From: Pleodorina starrii
Lineage: Eukaryota; Chlorophyta; Chlorophyceae; Chlamydomonadales; Volvocaceae
Assembly (NCBI GenBank): GCA_030267565.1
Contig: BRXU01000006.1
Span: 3,770,001-3,834,000 of the forward strand
Direction: 5' to 3'
Length of the DNA stretch: 64,000 nt
Shown: piece after piece, positions 12,001 through 20,838 of the stretch
How the letters are laid out: the number at the start of each line of letters is the position of its first letter
How positions within the stretch are numbered: the stretch's first letter is position 1
The notes under the pieces: generated by a model
Told to the model about the DNA's origin: nothing
What the model saw: only the letters and a program-made list of their open reading frames with translations
The model's database searches: none
Translations under genes and position numbers: made by a program

Positions 12001-13817
12001 GTGGCTGCCTGGGTGGAGTGGTACCGCCTGAGGAGTCTGGCGGGCTGCAGGAACAGCCAGGAGCGGGAGGGGGCGCTGCTGCTTGGGAGGGCGCTGCTGG
12101 AGCCGGCCGCCGGGGAGGAGGGTGAGGCGCGGATCTTCACAGATTTCACAGATTCGTATATTTTCACAGATTCGCGGATTTTCTCAGATTCGCAGATTTT
12201 CGCAGATTCGCGGATTTTCACAGATTCGCAGATCTTCACAGATTCGTTCGCTCACGTGTTGACCAGCTTGATAACCTGTACCCACCGCCGTCCTCCACAC
12301 CCCCACCCCCACCACACACACGCCCCCTCCCCCCCCCCCCCACACACACATACGCGCCGTGGTTTTCTACTTCCCTCCCTCCCTCCCTCCCTCCTACCTT
12401 CACTCCTACCTCCCCACCTCCCTGACCTCCCTCCCTCCCTACCCACCTCCCTCCCTCCCTACCCACCTCCCTCCCTCCCTACCCACCTCCCTCCCTCCCT
12501 ACCCACCTCCCTCCCTCCCTACCCAGTAGGGAGCCTGCCCGGCGACCTCTCCGCCCCCGCCCCCGCTTGCAGTCTGTCCATCTTCTGGCAGGCCCCCCAG
12601 TACTTTATCGTGGGAGCATCTGAGGTACTGGCATCCATCGGCCAACTGGAGTTCTTCTACGACCAGGTACGTACGATTACGTACGAATACGTACGATAGC
12701 AGTACCCACCAATGTCGTGCGTGCGTGCGTGCGGACGGATGGATAACGCGCGTGGGATGGATAACGCGACGGGGGATGGCGGGGCGGGACGACGCTGAGG
12801 GCGGGACGACGATGATGGCGACGACGGCGGCGCCCACTCCCTCTCCCTCTCCCTCATCCTCGCTGCTGTCTGGCTGGCTGCGCCGCTCCGCTCCGCTGGC
12901 TCACGTCCTTCCAATCCCCTCAGAACCCCATCAAAACCCCTCAAAACCCCTCCCCCTCCGTCTTTGCCCCTCCCTCCCTCCCCTCCTTCACCTCCCCCCT
13001 CCTCCCCCCTCCAGGCTCCCGATGTGATGCGCTCGTGCTCCATGGCCCTGCAGTTGGCCTCCACCGCCATTGGCTCCTACCTGAGTGGAATCATTGTGTG
13101 GGCGGTGCAGGTGGGGGGGAGGGGGGGGGCCGCGGGTGGGGGTGGGAGTGGGGGTTGCGGAGGTTGGGGTGGGGGGCAGGAGGGTGGGGAGTGCGACGGA
13201 GGTGCCGTTGCGGCGGCGGGCAGGAGGGCGGAGCAGGTACGGGTGCGGGTGGGGGTGGGGGCAGAAGGGTGGGAGGCGCTCCGTTCACCGTCGCTTGCGT
13301 GTGGTTGGTTGGTTTGCGATCCGCCCCCCAACCGCTCCGCCAACCGCCCCAACCAACTCTGCAGGCGGGCAGCCCCGCCATCGCCGGCCGGCAGTGGCTC
13401 CCCCGCGACCTCAACGCCGGCCGCCTGGACCTCTTCTTTGTCTTCATGGCCGTACTCATGGCCATCAGTACGGCAGCCTTTGTTGCCGTAGCCATGTCGT
13501 ACACGTACAAGCAGGTGGAGCACAAGCGCCGCGTCATTCAGCCGCGCGTCTCCGGAGCCGGGCAGCCATCGCTCGTTGCGGCGCCGCCGCCGGGCAGGGG
13601 CCCGCAGTACCCCCGCAGCGGCGCTGCCGCCGCCGCGGCGGCGGCGGCGGCGCAGGGCATGCCCGGCGCGGCGGCGCCGGTGGTGATCCGCGGCCGCGGC
13701 GCTGCCGCGGCGGCGGCGGCGGAGGTTCCGGAGCCGACCCCGGAGGAGCTGGACATGTACGGCAGGTCTCTGGCGTATGTACCGCCGTCGCCGGCGCTGC
13801 CGGCGCCGTTCAGGTGA
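6830..13817 (+). CDS. Proton-coupled oligopeptide/nitrate transporter (NPF/POT family)
   Basis: Fifteen exons: 6830-6935, 7038-7071, 7235-7304, 7535-7648, 8227-8412, 8819-8948, 9331-9454, 9833-10163, 10421-10563, 10888-11083, 11579-11630, 11966-12121, 12527-12666, 13015-13110 and 13365-13817. All phases agree, giving 776 residues. Family marks in order: GNEFCERLAYYG (the ExxER proton-coupling motif of TM1, residues 36-47), GTCYLTPLIGAYLADS, GRYKTI, LGTGGIKPNVSAFGADQF, SFFNWFYLAINVGS, and QLEFFYDQAPDVMRS in the C-terminal half. It should be a 12-TM major-facilitator symporter for peptides, nitrate or related small molecules at the plasma membrane or an organelle membrane. The substrate cannot be read from sequence. 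The loop between TM6 and TM7 (exon 8) is expanded by about 110 Gly/Ala/Asp-rich residues, and the C-terminal tail is Ala-rich; both are typical low-complexity inserts of volvocine proteins. Intron 5 uses a GC donor. The acceptor of exon 13 is ambiguous by 3 bases (12527 or 12530). Confidence 0.93.
8949..9087. repeat. GT-rich microsatellite in transporter intron 6
   Basis: Interrupted (GT)n/(GTGTG)n tract that starts at the 5' splice site and ends with a clean (TG)n run at 9060-9087. Confidence 0.85.
9221..9286 (+). repeat. Copy 1 of a 64-66-bp dispersed intronic repeat
   Basis: Shares almost every base with 16584-16521 on the other strand, including TCCGCAGTG, TATAAAGGAGC and TATCACTCCCTGAACCC. 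It lies 44 bases upstream of the acceptor of transporter exon 7, in the sense orientation of the gene. Confidence 0.8.
9547..9583. repeat. (GGGT)n tetranucleotide repeat
   Basis: About nine GGGT units in transporter intron 7. It lies between two short copies of a CCGCAGCGAAGGCACGG-like word (near 9505 and 9606). Confidence 0.8.
10345..10387 (+). repeat. Interstitial telomere-like CCCTAAAA tract
   Basis: Degenerate CCCTAAAA/CCTAAAAA units in transporter intron 8, ending 33 bases before exon 9. The unit matches the Chlamydomonas-type telomere repeat TTTTAGGG on the other strand. Confidence 0.75.
11393..11496. repeat. (CCCCCT)n hexanucleotide microsatellite
   Basis: About sixteen CCCCCT units in transporter intron 10. 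All three forward frames read as Pro/Ser/Leu repeats with no stop, which creates false ORFs here. Confidence 0.9.
11853..11932. repeat. (CCCT)n microsatellite
   Basis: Clean tetranucleotide run about 35 bases upstream of the acceptor of transporter exon 12. It forms an extreme polypyrimidine tract. Confidence 0.9.
12133..12247. repeat. TTCACAGATTCGCAGA-type minisatellite
   Basis: Around seven imperfect 16-17-bp units built on TTTTCACAGATTCGCGGA. It begins 12 bases into transporter intron 12. Confidence 0.8.
12421..12524. repeat. 20-bp CT-rich minisatellite
   Basis: Five tandem units of ACCCACCTCCCTCCCTCCCT directly upstream of the acceptor of transporter exon 13. Confidence 0.85.
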
Positions 13818-14626
13818 ACGCACGCATTGGCGGCGACGTCAACTGACACGTGCGTGGCGCCGCCGCCGGGGCCGTGCCGCCGCCGCCGCCGCCGCCGGGG
13901 CCGGCGCCGTGCCGGGTTATGAAACACGTATGACGGACACACGGGCGCACAGGTGGACTCCCGGCACTTCATGTCTGTCCGTCCGTTGCGTTTCATTTTC
14001 GATCTGACGCCGTCCACGTTGGTGGGTTGGTGGGTTGGTGAGTTGGTCGTCCAAATTTTCTGGGGGAGGGAGAAGAAGGAAAGGGCACATTAAGAGGGTT
14101 GGGGCGTTGGGGCGGCACGTATGTGAGCCGGCCCTCGTGTGGCCGCAAGAGAGGGGGGCGCAATTGTACGAACGGTTGGCGGGTGACGTGACGTCGTGGG
14201 AGGACGGAGGGGCGCGGGGGAGGGAGAGGCGCCGAGAGCGAGCGCGTGCGCTCGATCGCTTGTCGTACTATGCCGTACTATGCCGTAACCCGTCGAGCAA
14301 TGGAGAGGAGAGGTTGAAAAGGAGGAAACGCAGCGAGGTGACACGGAAGGGGTTCTTGGGGGCTTTTGGGGGTTTGAGCGTGCAGGTGTCAGGCGGCCTG
14401 GTGCGCGGACGGGTTTGGGTTTGGGATTTGGCGGGCGATTAAGCGGTTGTTGTTGGGTGGGGGGGAGGGGAGGGGAGGGGGGGGAGGGGGAGGGGGAGAG
14501 GGGTCTGATTGGAGGAATCTACAGCTGCGGGTTCACGTGCCCGCGAGAAGATGCACGTGAGAAGAATGCGCAGGATACTACTTTGTGTTTGTGTGTGTTT
14601 ATGTGGCGCTGCGGTGCGTTGCGTTG

Positions 14627-14631
14627 TGTAA
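14627..14631 (+). terminator. Candidate TGTAA polyadenylation signal of the transporter
   Basis: First TGTAA I find after the transporter stop. It implies a 3' UTR of about 0.8 kb. Confidence 0.35.
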
Positions 14632-15420
14632 TAACGGAAGTACGAAGTACGAAAATGGTGTTGGGAGTGGGAAGGGGTGGGCAGCCCTACGGCGGGGAAA
14701 CGTGTTGTGTGTTGTGTCTCTGTGTGTGTGTGTCGTCGTCGTTGCGAAGGAAAACTGTGCTGTTGGGGTTTCGGAGCCCGAGCCCTTCCGGGGGACCGAC
14801 GTTTGGGGGCGAGAGCCTGAGACCGCGGGGTTGGTGGGTTTGTGGGTACGCGTGATGATGGATGGATTGGATGAAGCAAGTGCGAGCATTGCACTGCACT
14901 GCACTGCATGTGTCGGTCGGTCTGTCGGTCGAGGCGGGCGGTCGGGCGGGCGGGCGGTCGGGCGGGCGGGCGGGCGAGTGCTTGCGCCTCCCCAAACGCC
15001 TCCCCAGACAGACACGAGGTTTGGGTGTCTGTCTGTCCTGGGGTTCGTTGTCGGTTGTGGCGGATCGAATCAAATGGCGGATCAAATAACGGTTGTGGCA
15101 GATCAACTTTCAAATAACGGCGCGCCGAACAGGTGCTGATGTGTGTGTGTGTGTGTGTTTGTGTGGTGTGTGAGTGTGTGTGTTGGGGGAGGGGGCACAG
15201 TGGAGGGAGGGGGCTCCAGAAGACTACCGTACTCGGGGAAGAGAGTGTAGAGCCGACGGGCTCCCCAGCAGCTGGGCTACCATATCCAGATTGGTGCACT
15301 GCAGCCGGAGGCGGAGGTATCGGTGTCGGCGTCAGCGGCCGGGAAGGGGGCGGCCAGCCCTCGGCTGCTGGGGGGGTGGAGGGCGGGCATCAGGCGACGA
15401 CACGCGGATGAAGTCGGGTT

Positions 15421-15489
15421 GGGGTTTTAGGGTTAGGGAACCCTAGACCACTACCGCACCCTAAAAAACCCTAAAACCCCTAAAACCCG
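15421..15489. repeat. Head-to-head interstitial telomere-like tract
   Basis: GGGTTTTAGGGTTAGGG on the + strand is followed within 25 bases by [23 protein letters not shown] units, so the telomere-like repeats face in opposite directions. It lies in the region between the two convergent genes. Confidence 0.75.
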
Positions 15490-15810
15490 TTGCTGGATGC
15501 TGGATCCCCCCTGGCTGGATGACTGACGTAGGACTTCTGGGAAGGAATGGACGGACGACCGCCCGACCGACCGACTTGACCGTGGAAGGAAAACGACGGA
15601 TGAGAGGAAGGAAGCCTACCCGCCGAAGTTCCGTTATGCACAACTTTCGCCATCCCAGGCAGCAAAGAACTCAAGCACCGTACTCAATCCCAAGCTTCAC
15701 ATCAAAAAAACAAATATACACCCGAAAGTGCGAAAGCGGTCGCATATTCAAAAGCCTCCCATTCACCTTCGTACCCTTTTCCTCCGCTATACCGTAACTG
15801 TAATGGCGGG

Positions 15811-15815
15811 TTACA
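15811..15815 (-). terminator. Candidate TGTAA polyadenylation signal of TIC20
   Basis: TTACA on the + strand, about 575 bases past the TIC20 stop. It is the nearest such word downstream of that gene. Confidence 0.35.
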
Positions 15816-16389
15816 ACACAACACACGACGACGACAGAAACAACAGGCTGAACCTCTCAGCAGTCTCAACAGTAGCAGGCACAAAACTGGCGCTCTTTCA
15901 CCAGCCATTGAAACGTACCCAATCACTGCTGCGCCGCCGTACTTCCAAAACAGCCTGCACCCAACCCGAGCCCGTGCTTCGTGCGGGGGATTGCCGGGCA
16001 GTACGGCATCATTTCTGACCAGAACCAAAACAAAGGCAAACATACGCACACACACACACACACTCGCCCCCCGGCCCCGCTCACCCTAAGCCCGCCGTCA
16101 CCGGGGGTTGCATGCCAGCCGTTTGCATTTCCCCGCAGCGTCGACGGCTCTGAACCCTTCGGCTCTCCCCCTCTCCTCCACTTCCCTCTCTCTCTCTGTC
16201 TCTCTCTCTCTTTCTCTCACACGTACGACACACACGCATGCAAACATACGGGGCCACAGCCACAGGAATCTGTTACGAGGAAGGGCCGCATGTAGCAGCT
16301 TCCGGGCAACTCGGCCCCAAGCGCACGCCCGCTGCGTCGCCTCTTCTCCTCAACCTCTCCGCAACCTCTCCTCAACCTCTCACTCAAAC

Positions 16390-19302
16390 TCAGAAGTCGC
16401 GGACCTGGTGATCCGCCGCCTCCGCCACCAGAGGTAACCTGGCCGTAAGGCCCACCAGGGAGGAGCCCTGCCGGGGAAGAGAAGGCCCCAGGGAGGGGGT
16501 GGGAGGTGGGTACAGGGGTCGGGGGGGTTCAGGGAGTGATATGCTCCTTTATAAAATAATGAGTCACTGCGGATGTTGTTGATCAAGCTGCTTCGGCCGC
16601 TGAACCTCCGAAACTGTTAGCTGTAACCCACCCATTCCCATACGTTACCGACATTGATGCTTGACCAGTGGTAGCGCCGACCCGTCGTCTGGACGGTCTC
16701 GTAAGTCGCTTTGGACGACGTCGCATGTCGTAAGGCGCCTCGGACGAAGTCGCGCCGCAGTTCGTGCGGTGCGATGTTGTAGATATGTACCAAACGTAAA
16801 ATTAGCGAAGTAGAAGCGTCCGAAACTGACTGTAAAGCTGGCATGCGCGTGCTTGCTCTAAATTCCCCGAAATCCCACCCTCTAAGCTGTAAGAACTGGC
16901 AACGTCAACATCTATCGGAAAGGAGGATGCTTACCTGTGCGGCAGACCAGTGCGGTAGCGATGGCGATCCGTCGATGCGTGATGGGCAGGGGCAACGTGG
17001 CGTAATGGTGAGCAACGTTGCAAAATTGCTGAGGGAGCATGGCGTGATATGCGGTGCGATACTAAGAAAAGTGCCTATGGAAAAGAGAAAAAAGATGAAG
17101 GATGCAAAAGGAAGCTGCGTATTTGAACACTCAGCGGTAACGTGCCGTACAGATGTACGGCGCGTTACAGTTGGGCGTTTTGGTCGGGGGGGGAGGCAGC
17201 GAGGCGGGACGTCGGGGGGCCCTCACGAGCATAGCGGGGGATGGGGACCGGGGCTGGAAGCCACGGAGGGCCCGGAGCCGCACCATACACGCACCTGGGA
17301 TGAGCGGACCGGCGGGCGCGCGCGCGCGGGTGGTGGTTCGCAAGGTGGTGTGCCAGCCAGAGACGCGGCGGACATTCGGCCGGAGCGCAACTACGCACTG
17401 GTGGTTCCCGGCCGCCACGGCATCGAAAGGGCCTCTGCGGCTTGCCTCCTGTGCGTCCCTCCCCCAACAACAACACAGCCAACAAGCAACAACGCGAGAA
17501 TACGGCACGATTGTACGGCACGAGAGTACGGCACGGTAGTACGGCACCCATGGGGCTCACCATGCCGTACGCCGAGCACACGGCCGTGAACAGGAAGAGT
17601 GTGTTGTATGCCAGGATGTAGGCTTGCAGTCCCAGGTCGTCGCCGGGTGCCTTCCAGACGTCGTTCAGGATGACCTGCGGGATGCTGCGGAGGGGAGGAG
17701 AAGCGGAGAGGAGGTGAGGGAGGGAGGGAGGGAGGGAGAGGTTAACCCCTGTAGTAGAGCATTGCGGAATATTAGTAGAAGCGCGGAGGGGAGGAGAGGG
17801 AGCAACAGCGACCCGGGGGCGAGTCCCGGGCGGAGTGACGGCGACTGTCATCGTACTGTGCGCTCAGCCGCTTACAGACCAAAGCGAGTGTCGCCATGCT
17901 GCCCTTCCTGCCCTTCCTGCTACCCTCCCCGGTCGCATCCTATACCGCGCGCCGACATCCCCTTTCCATGCATACCCTCCCTCCCTCCCGCCCTCCCCCT
18001 CACTCACATGAGCAACACGTCCAGCAGCACCGCCTGCATGGCGTGATACCGCACGAAGCGCGGCAGTGAGGTGTTGTTGACGATGCCGTTGTAGACGGCG
18101 AGGAACACCAGGAACCTTCGGGAGAGAGAGAGACGGGGGGAGGTCAGGGAGGGAGCAGGGAGGGAGGGGCAAGATAAATGACGCCGCAGCGAAGGGAAGC
18201 GGGGGGAAGCAAAGGGAGGTTCCGGAGCCGGCGCTTTGATGATCCCGGACGCAGCCGGGACTGGAGACCGAGCCTCCTGGAAGCAGGACTGCCGGAGCAG
18301 GACTGCCGGAGTGGAGCCTGGTCACCGATCAGCTCATCAGCACCCCCTCGGCGCGCTGCAAATGCCATCTCCAGTCCCCAAGAGATAGACCCCGAAGAAA
18401 AAGCCCATGCGCGCTTTGTGGGAGCCCCGGGAGGCTGTTTCCCGTAAGAGTGGCTGGCATGTGGGCTAGGCCCCACAGCCCACACCCCACAGTGACCAGG
18501 TTTCCAGCTCGTCTAGGTTGGCTCGTCCCGACCCTGAAAGCGGAAGGCCCCCAGAGGGACGCCAGCGGGACTTGGCAGATGGCCGAGTAGTAGCCGCGCG
18601 GGTGAGCCCGCCCTACTCACGGCGCGAAGGGGAAGGCATGGTAGATGTACATGAGCGGGGCCACCGGCGCGAACGCTCGCGCCACAAAGGGATATTGCAG
18701 CATGATGAACTTGGCTGCGATGCGAAGGGTGGGGGAGAGGTGATGCGCGAGGTTGGGTGTTGGGTTGGGTTCGCAGCAAGCTGCTGGGGGTATGTGCAGC
18801 TCCATGGGACAGCATTCATGACGCGCCCGCCCTCGCGAGTCGAGTTGCCTCTGTGCGCAGCGGTCACCAAGGGCAAAGCAATGTTACATGAATATACAAA
18901 CATGGGTGCAAAGAGCAATCGGCCGGGCCGGTGCGAACCTACACCCTGGCTAGCTAGAGCCAGCTCCGGTTAATCGTCGTGTGGTTGGAGGATGTCTCAC
19001 GCACCGTAAGGCAGTCCGTCGAGGAGGGGCAAGAGGAAAGGAAGAGCCGCGATTATCCTATCACCAAAGTCGTCCCCATTTTTGTTGTTGTCGAACAGCG
19101 ACCGCGCCACAACGACAGGGCGCGCTGAAATGCTCTCTGCCGTGCTCGGCGCCGAGGAGACGCTTGGTGCTGCGCGTCGCCCAACTAAGTGCGGCTTTGT
19201 AAGGACGCGGCAACTGCCTTGACCTAGGTGCGGGCATGTGCGCAAGTGGTGCGCACGGCTGGTGCTGCAAATCGATGAGGTGGACGGATGAAGTTGCGCC
19301 AT
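16390..19302 (-). CDS. TIC20: TIC20-type chloroplast inner-envelope import channel
   Basis: Five exons on the minus strand: 19302-19005, 18714-18621, 18115-18008, 17684-17561 and 16467-16390. They join in phase to 233 codons. Residues 1 to about 70 are Ser/Arg/Ala-rich with few acidic residues, as expected for a chloroplast transit peptide. The membrane core carries RIIAALPFLLPLLDGLPYG, FAPVAPLMYIYHAFPFAP, SLPRFVRYHAMQAVLLDVLL and TLFLFTAVCSAYGM, which match the four hydrophobic segments of TIC20. The last exon encodes RLPLVAEAADHQVRDF, the family's conserved C-terminal signature. TIC20 is a core subunit of the inner-envelope TIC translocon that admits nucleus-encoded preproteins. The last exon is only 78 bases long after a 1.1-kb intron and was found by matching that tail and phase. 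The start is the ATG that begins the transit-like segment. Confidence 0.92.
16521..16584 (-). repeat. Copy 2 of the 64-66-bp dispersed intronic repeat
   Basis: Minus-strand match to 9221-9286. It lies in TIC20 intron 4, 53 bases upstream of the acceptor of exon 5, so it is again sense-oriented and close to a 3' splice site. Confidence 0.8.
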
Positions 19303-20838
19303 GGCACCAAAGCTGGACAGTTGCCTAACTTGTCGGATAAGCGCAAGAATCAGAGCGGCAGACGATGAAGTAGCGCATGGACAAGAGCACAAGAACACCA
19401 GCTGGTTTCGGGTACGGCTCTCGTCGTACGGGCTTCCTGGTTGTGACGCAAAATGGACAAGGCAGAGCATTGACTTTGGACTGAGCTGAGCAGGGTTACA
19501 ACCGCCAGTGACCCATTTTACAGTTGCGCCCCGGGTTCAGCCTGCGGCAATTTATCTACCAGAATGTATTTTGCAATAGTTAGTTTTCTAAAATTTTTAT
19601 GTTGCAATCCGCAAAATGTTTATTATTCTACTGCAACAACAGCAAATTGAGCGAATGGCGGACAGTCTCGCGTTGCTGCGGGCCGACGGACAACGGTTGT
19701 AAAGAGGGCTTCCTTTGCGGCAGTTGTGTGGGCAATGGGACGCTTTACCTTAAGACGCAGCCGTGAGGATCATAACACCGATGAGTGAGTCGGCCTAGAA
19801 ACACGACAACAGACTGAATCGAATTCTTCCGCGTGAATAACGCCGCACCATAATCGACGTCACGCCATGCCTCGATGCAGCCATCACATTTCCTTGACCA
19901 CGACTCTAAAAAACGCCTAGCATCGTCAGCCGCGCGACGACGAGTCCTCGCTTCCGTGCGCAATCACATCCAACTTAACACCAAAAACCCTCGCCTGCCC
20001 GTTCCCCAGGGAGATAGAATACTATCAGCCAGAGACAGGACAAACCCTTCAGCGCTCCAGGTGCGCTCGCTGGGAGGCTTGCGGCGGCAAATAGGCCGCG
20101 GCGGAGAGGGCTTGCTCTGTTTCGGGGACGGAGCGCCGCTCGACGGGCGAGCCGACGCAGCCGACGCAGCCCATCAAAATGATATTGCGCCGACGCAGCC
20201 GACGCCCATCCCCCCGCATTCCGCTCCGCTCGTTCCATTACAAACCCTGTGCCCCGTGTGCTCACCTGCGTCATAAGCACGCCGGCTGGCCTCCCGTTCT
20301 TGCGCAACACGGCTGTCACTGGCCGTTTCGTCACGGGGGCCGGCTGGCGGGCCCTTGCCCTCCGAACCTTCAGCTGGCCACGTCGCGGTGCCTCAAAACG
20401 GCCACAAACCGCTCCCAACGGGATTCCCAACGACGGGCCGCCGACGGGCGTGCGCGCAAAGGCCTCACCTCGCCTCACCTCACCTCACCTCACCTCGCCT
20501 CGCCTCGCCTCGCCTCGCCTCACGGTGCCAGCATTACCATTTTCCGTTGCAGAGGGTGGCGCGTCCATGTATGTGTGCTTGCATGCGTGTTTGCGTGCGT
20601 GTGTGTCTAATGCTTGTGCGTGTTTCGGAGCGTGTTTGGCCCACCCACCCGCCCGCGAGCCCGCAAGCCCGCAAGCCAAGCGAGCATAGCTGTTCTTCGC
20701 TACGTTTGACGTGTTCTTGCACCGCACGCTGTTTGTGCCTTCAGCTACACTCATGTCGCGGGGTCAGAAGGCGAGGCGGAGGGAATCCACGACGGCGCTG
20801 GCGGCGGCGGCGGCGGCGGCGGCGCTGGATCCAAATCC
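19303..20838. other. Region between divergent TIC20 and the large low-complexity gene
   Basis: About 1.5 kb. AT content is raised at 19500-19660. A (CTCAC/CTCGC)n pentanucleotide tract lies at about 20462-20522. The large gene's first assigned exon is open upstream to an acceptor-like CTTCAG ending near 20744, so part of 20745-20838 may be coding. A minus-strand open segment at 20270-20478 is listed separately. Confidence 0.45.
20270..20478 (-). CDS. Possible first exon of a small unassigned minus-strand gene
   Basis: Minus-strand ATG at 20478 opens a frame with no stop to a good donor (CAG/GTGAGC near 20270). It encodes an Arg/Pro/Gly-rich lead and then a short segment PVTAVLRKNGRPAGVLM. 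A downstream minus frame at 19745-19963 (containing RRFLESWSRKCDGCIEAWRD) could be a later exon, but I could not fix the junction. The product is unrecognised. It may equally be non-coding sequence upstream of TIC20. Confidence 0.2.

Larger units (their letters stand above)
13818..16389. other. Intergenic region between convergent transporter and TIC20 genes
   Basis: About 2.6 kb holding two converging 3' UTRs. It includes GGCGGGC-type runs (about 14933-14987), GT-rich stretches (14580-14740 and 15138-15182), a two-way telomere-like tract (15421-15489) and a CA/CT microsatellite (about 16046-16220). Many GTCGTAC/GCCGTAC words occur. I see no supported gene. Confidence 0.5.

Noticed and set aside
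15702..16061. Minus-strand ORF of 119 codons past TIC20
   Set aside because: Lies in the TIC20 3' UTR, Cys/Val/Arg-rich with no family resemblance or splice support.
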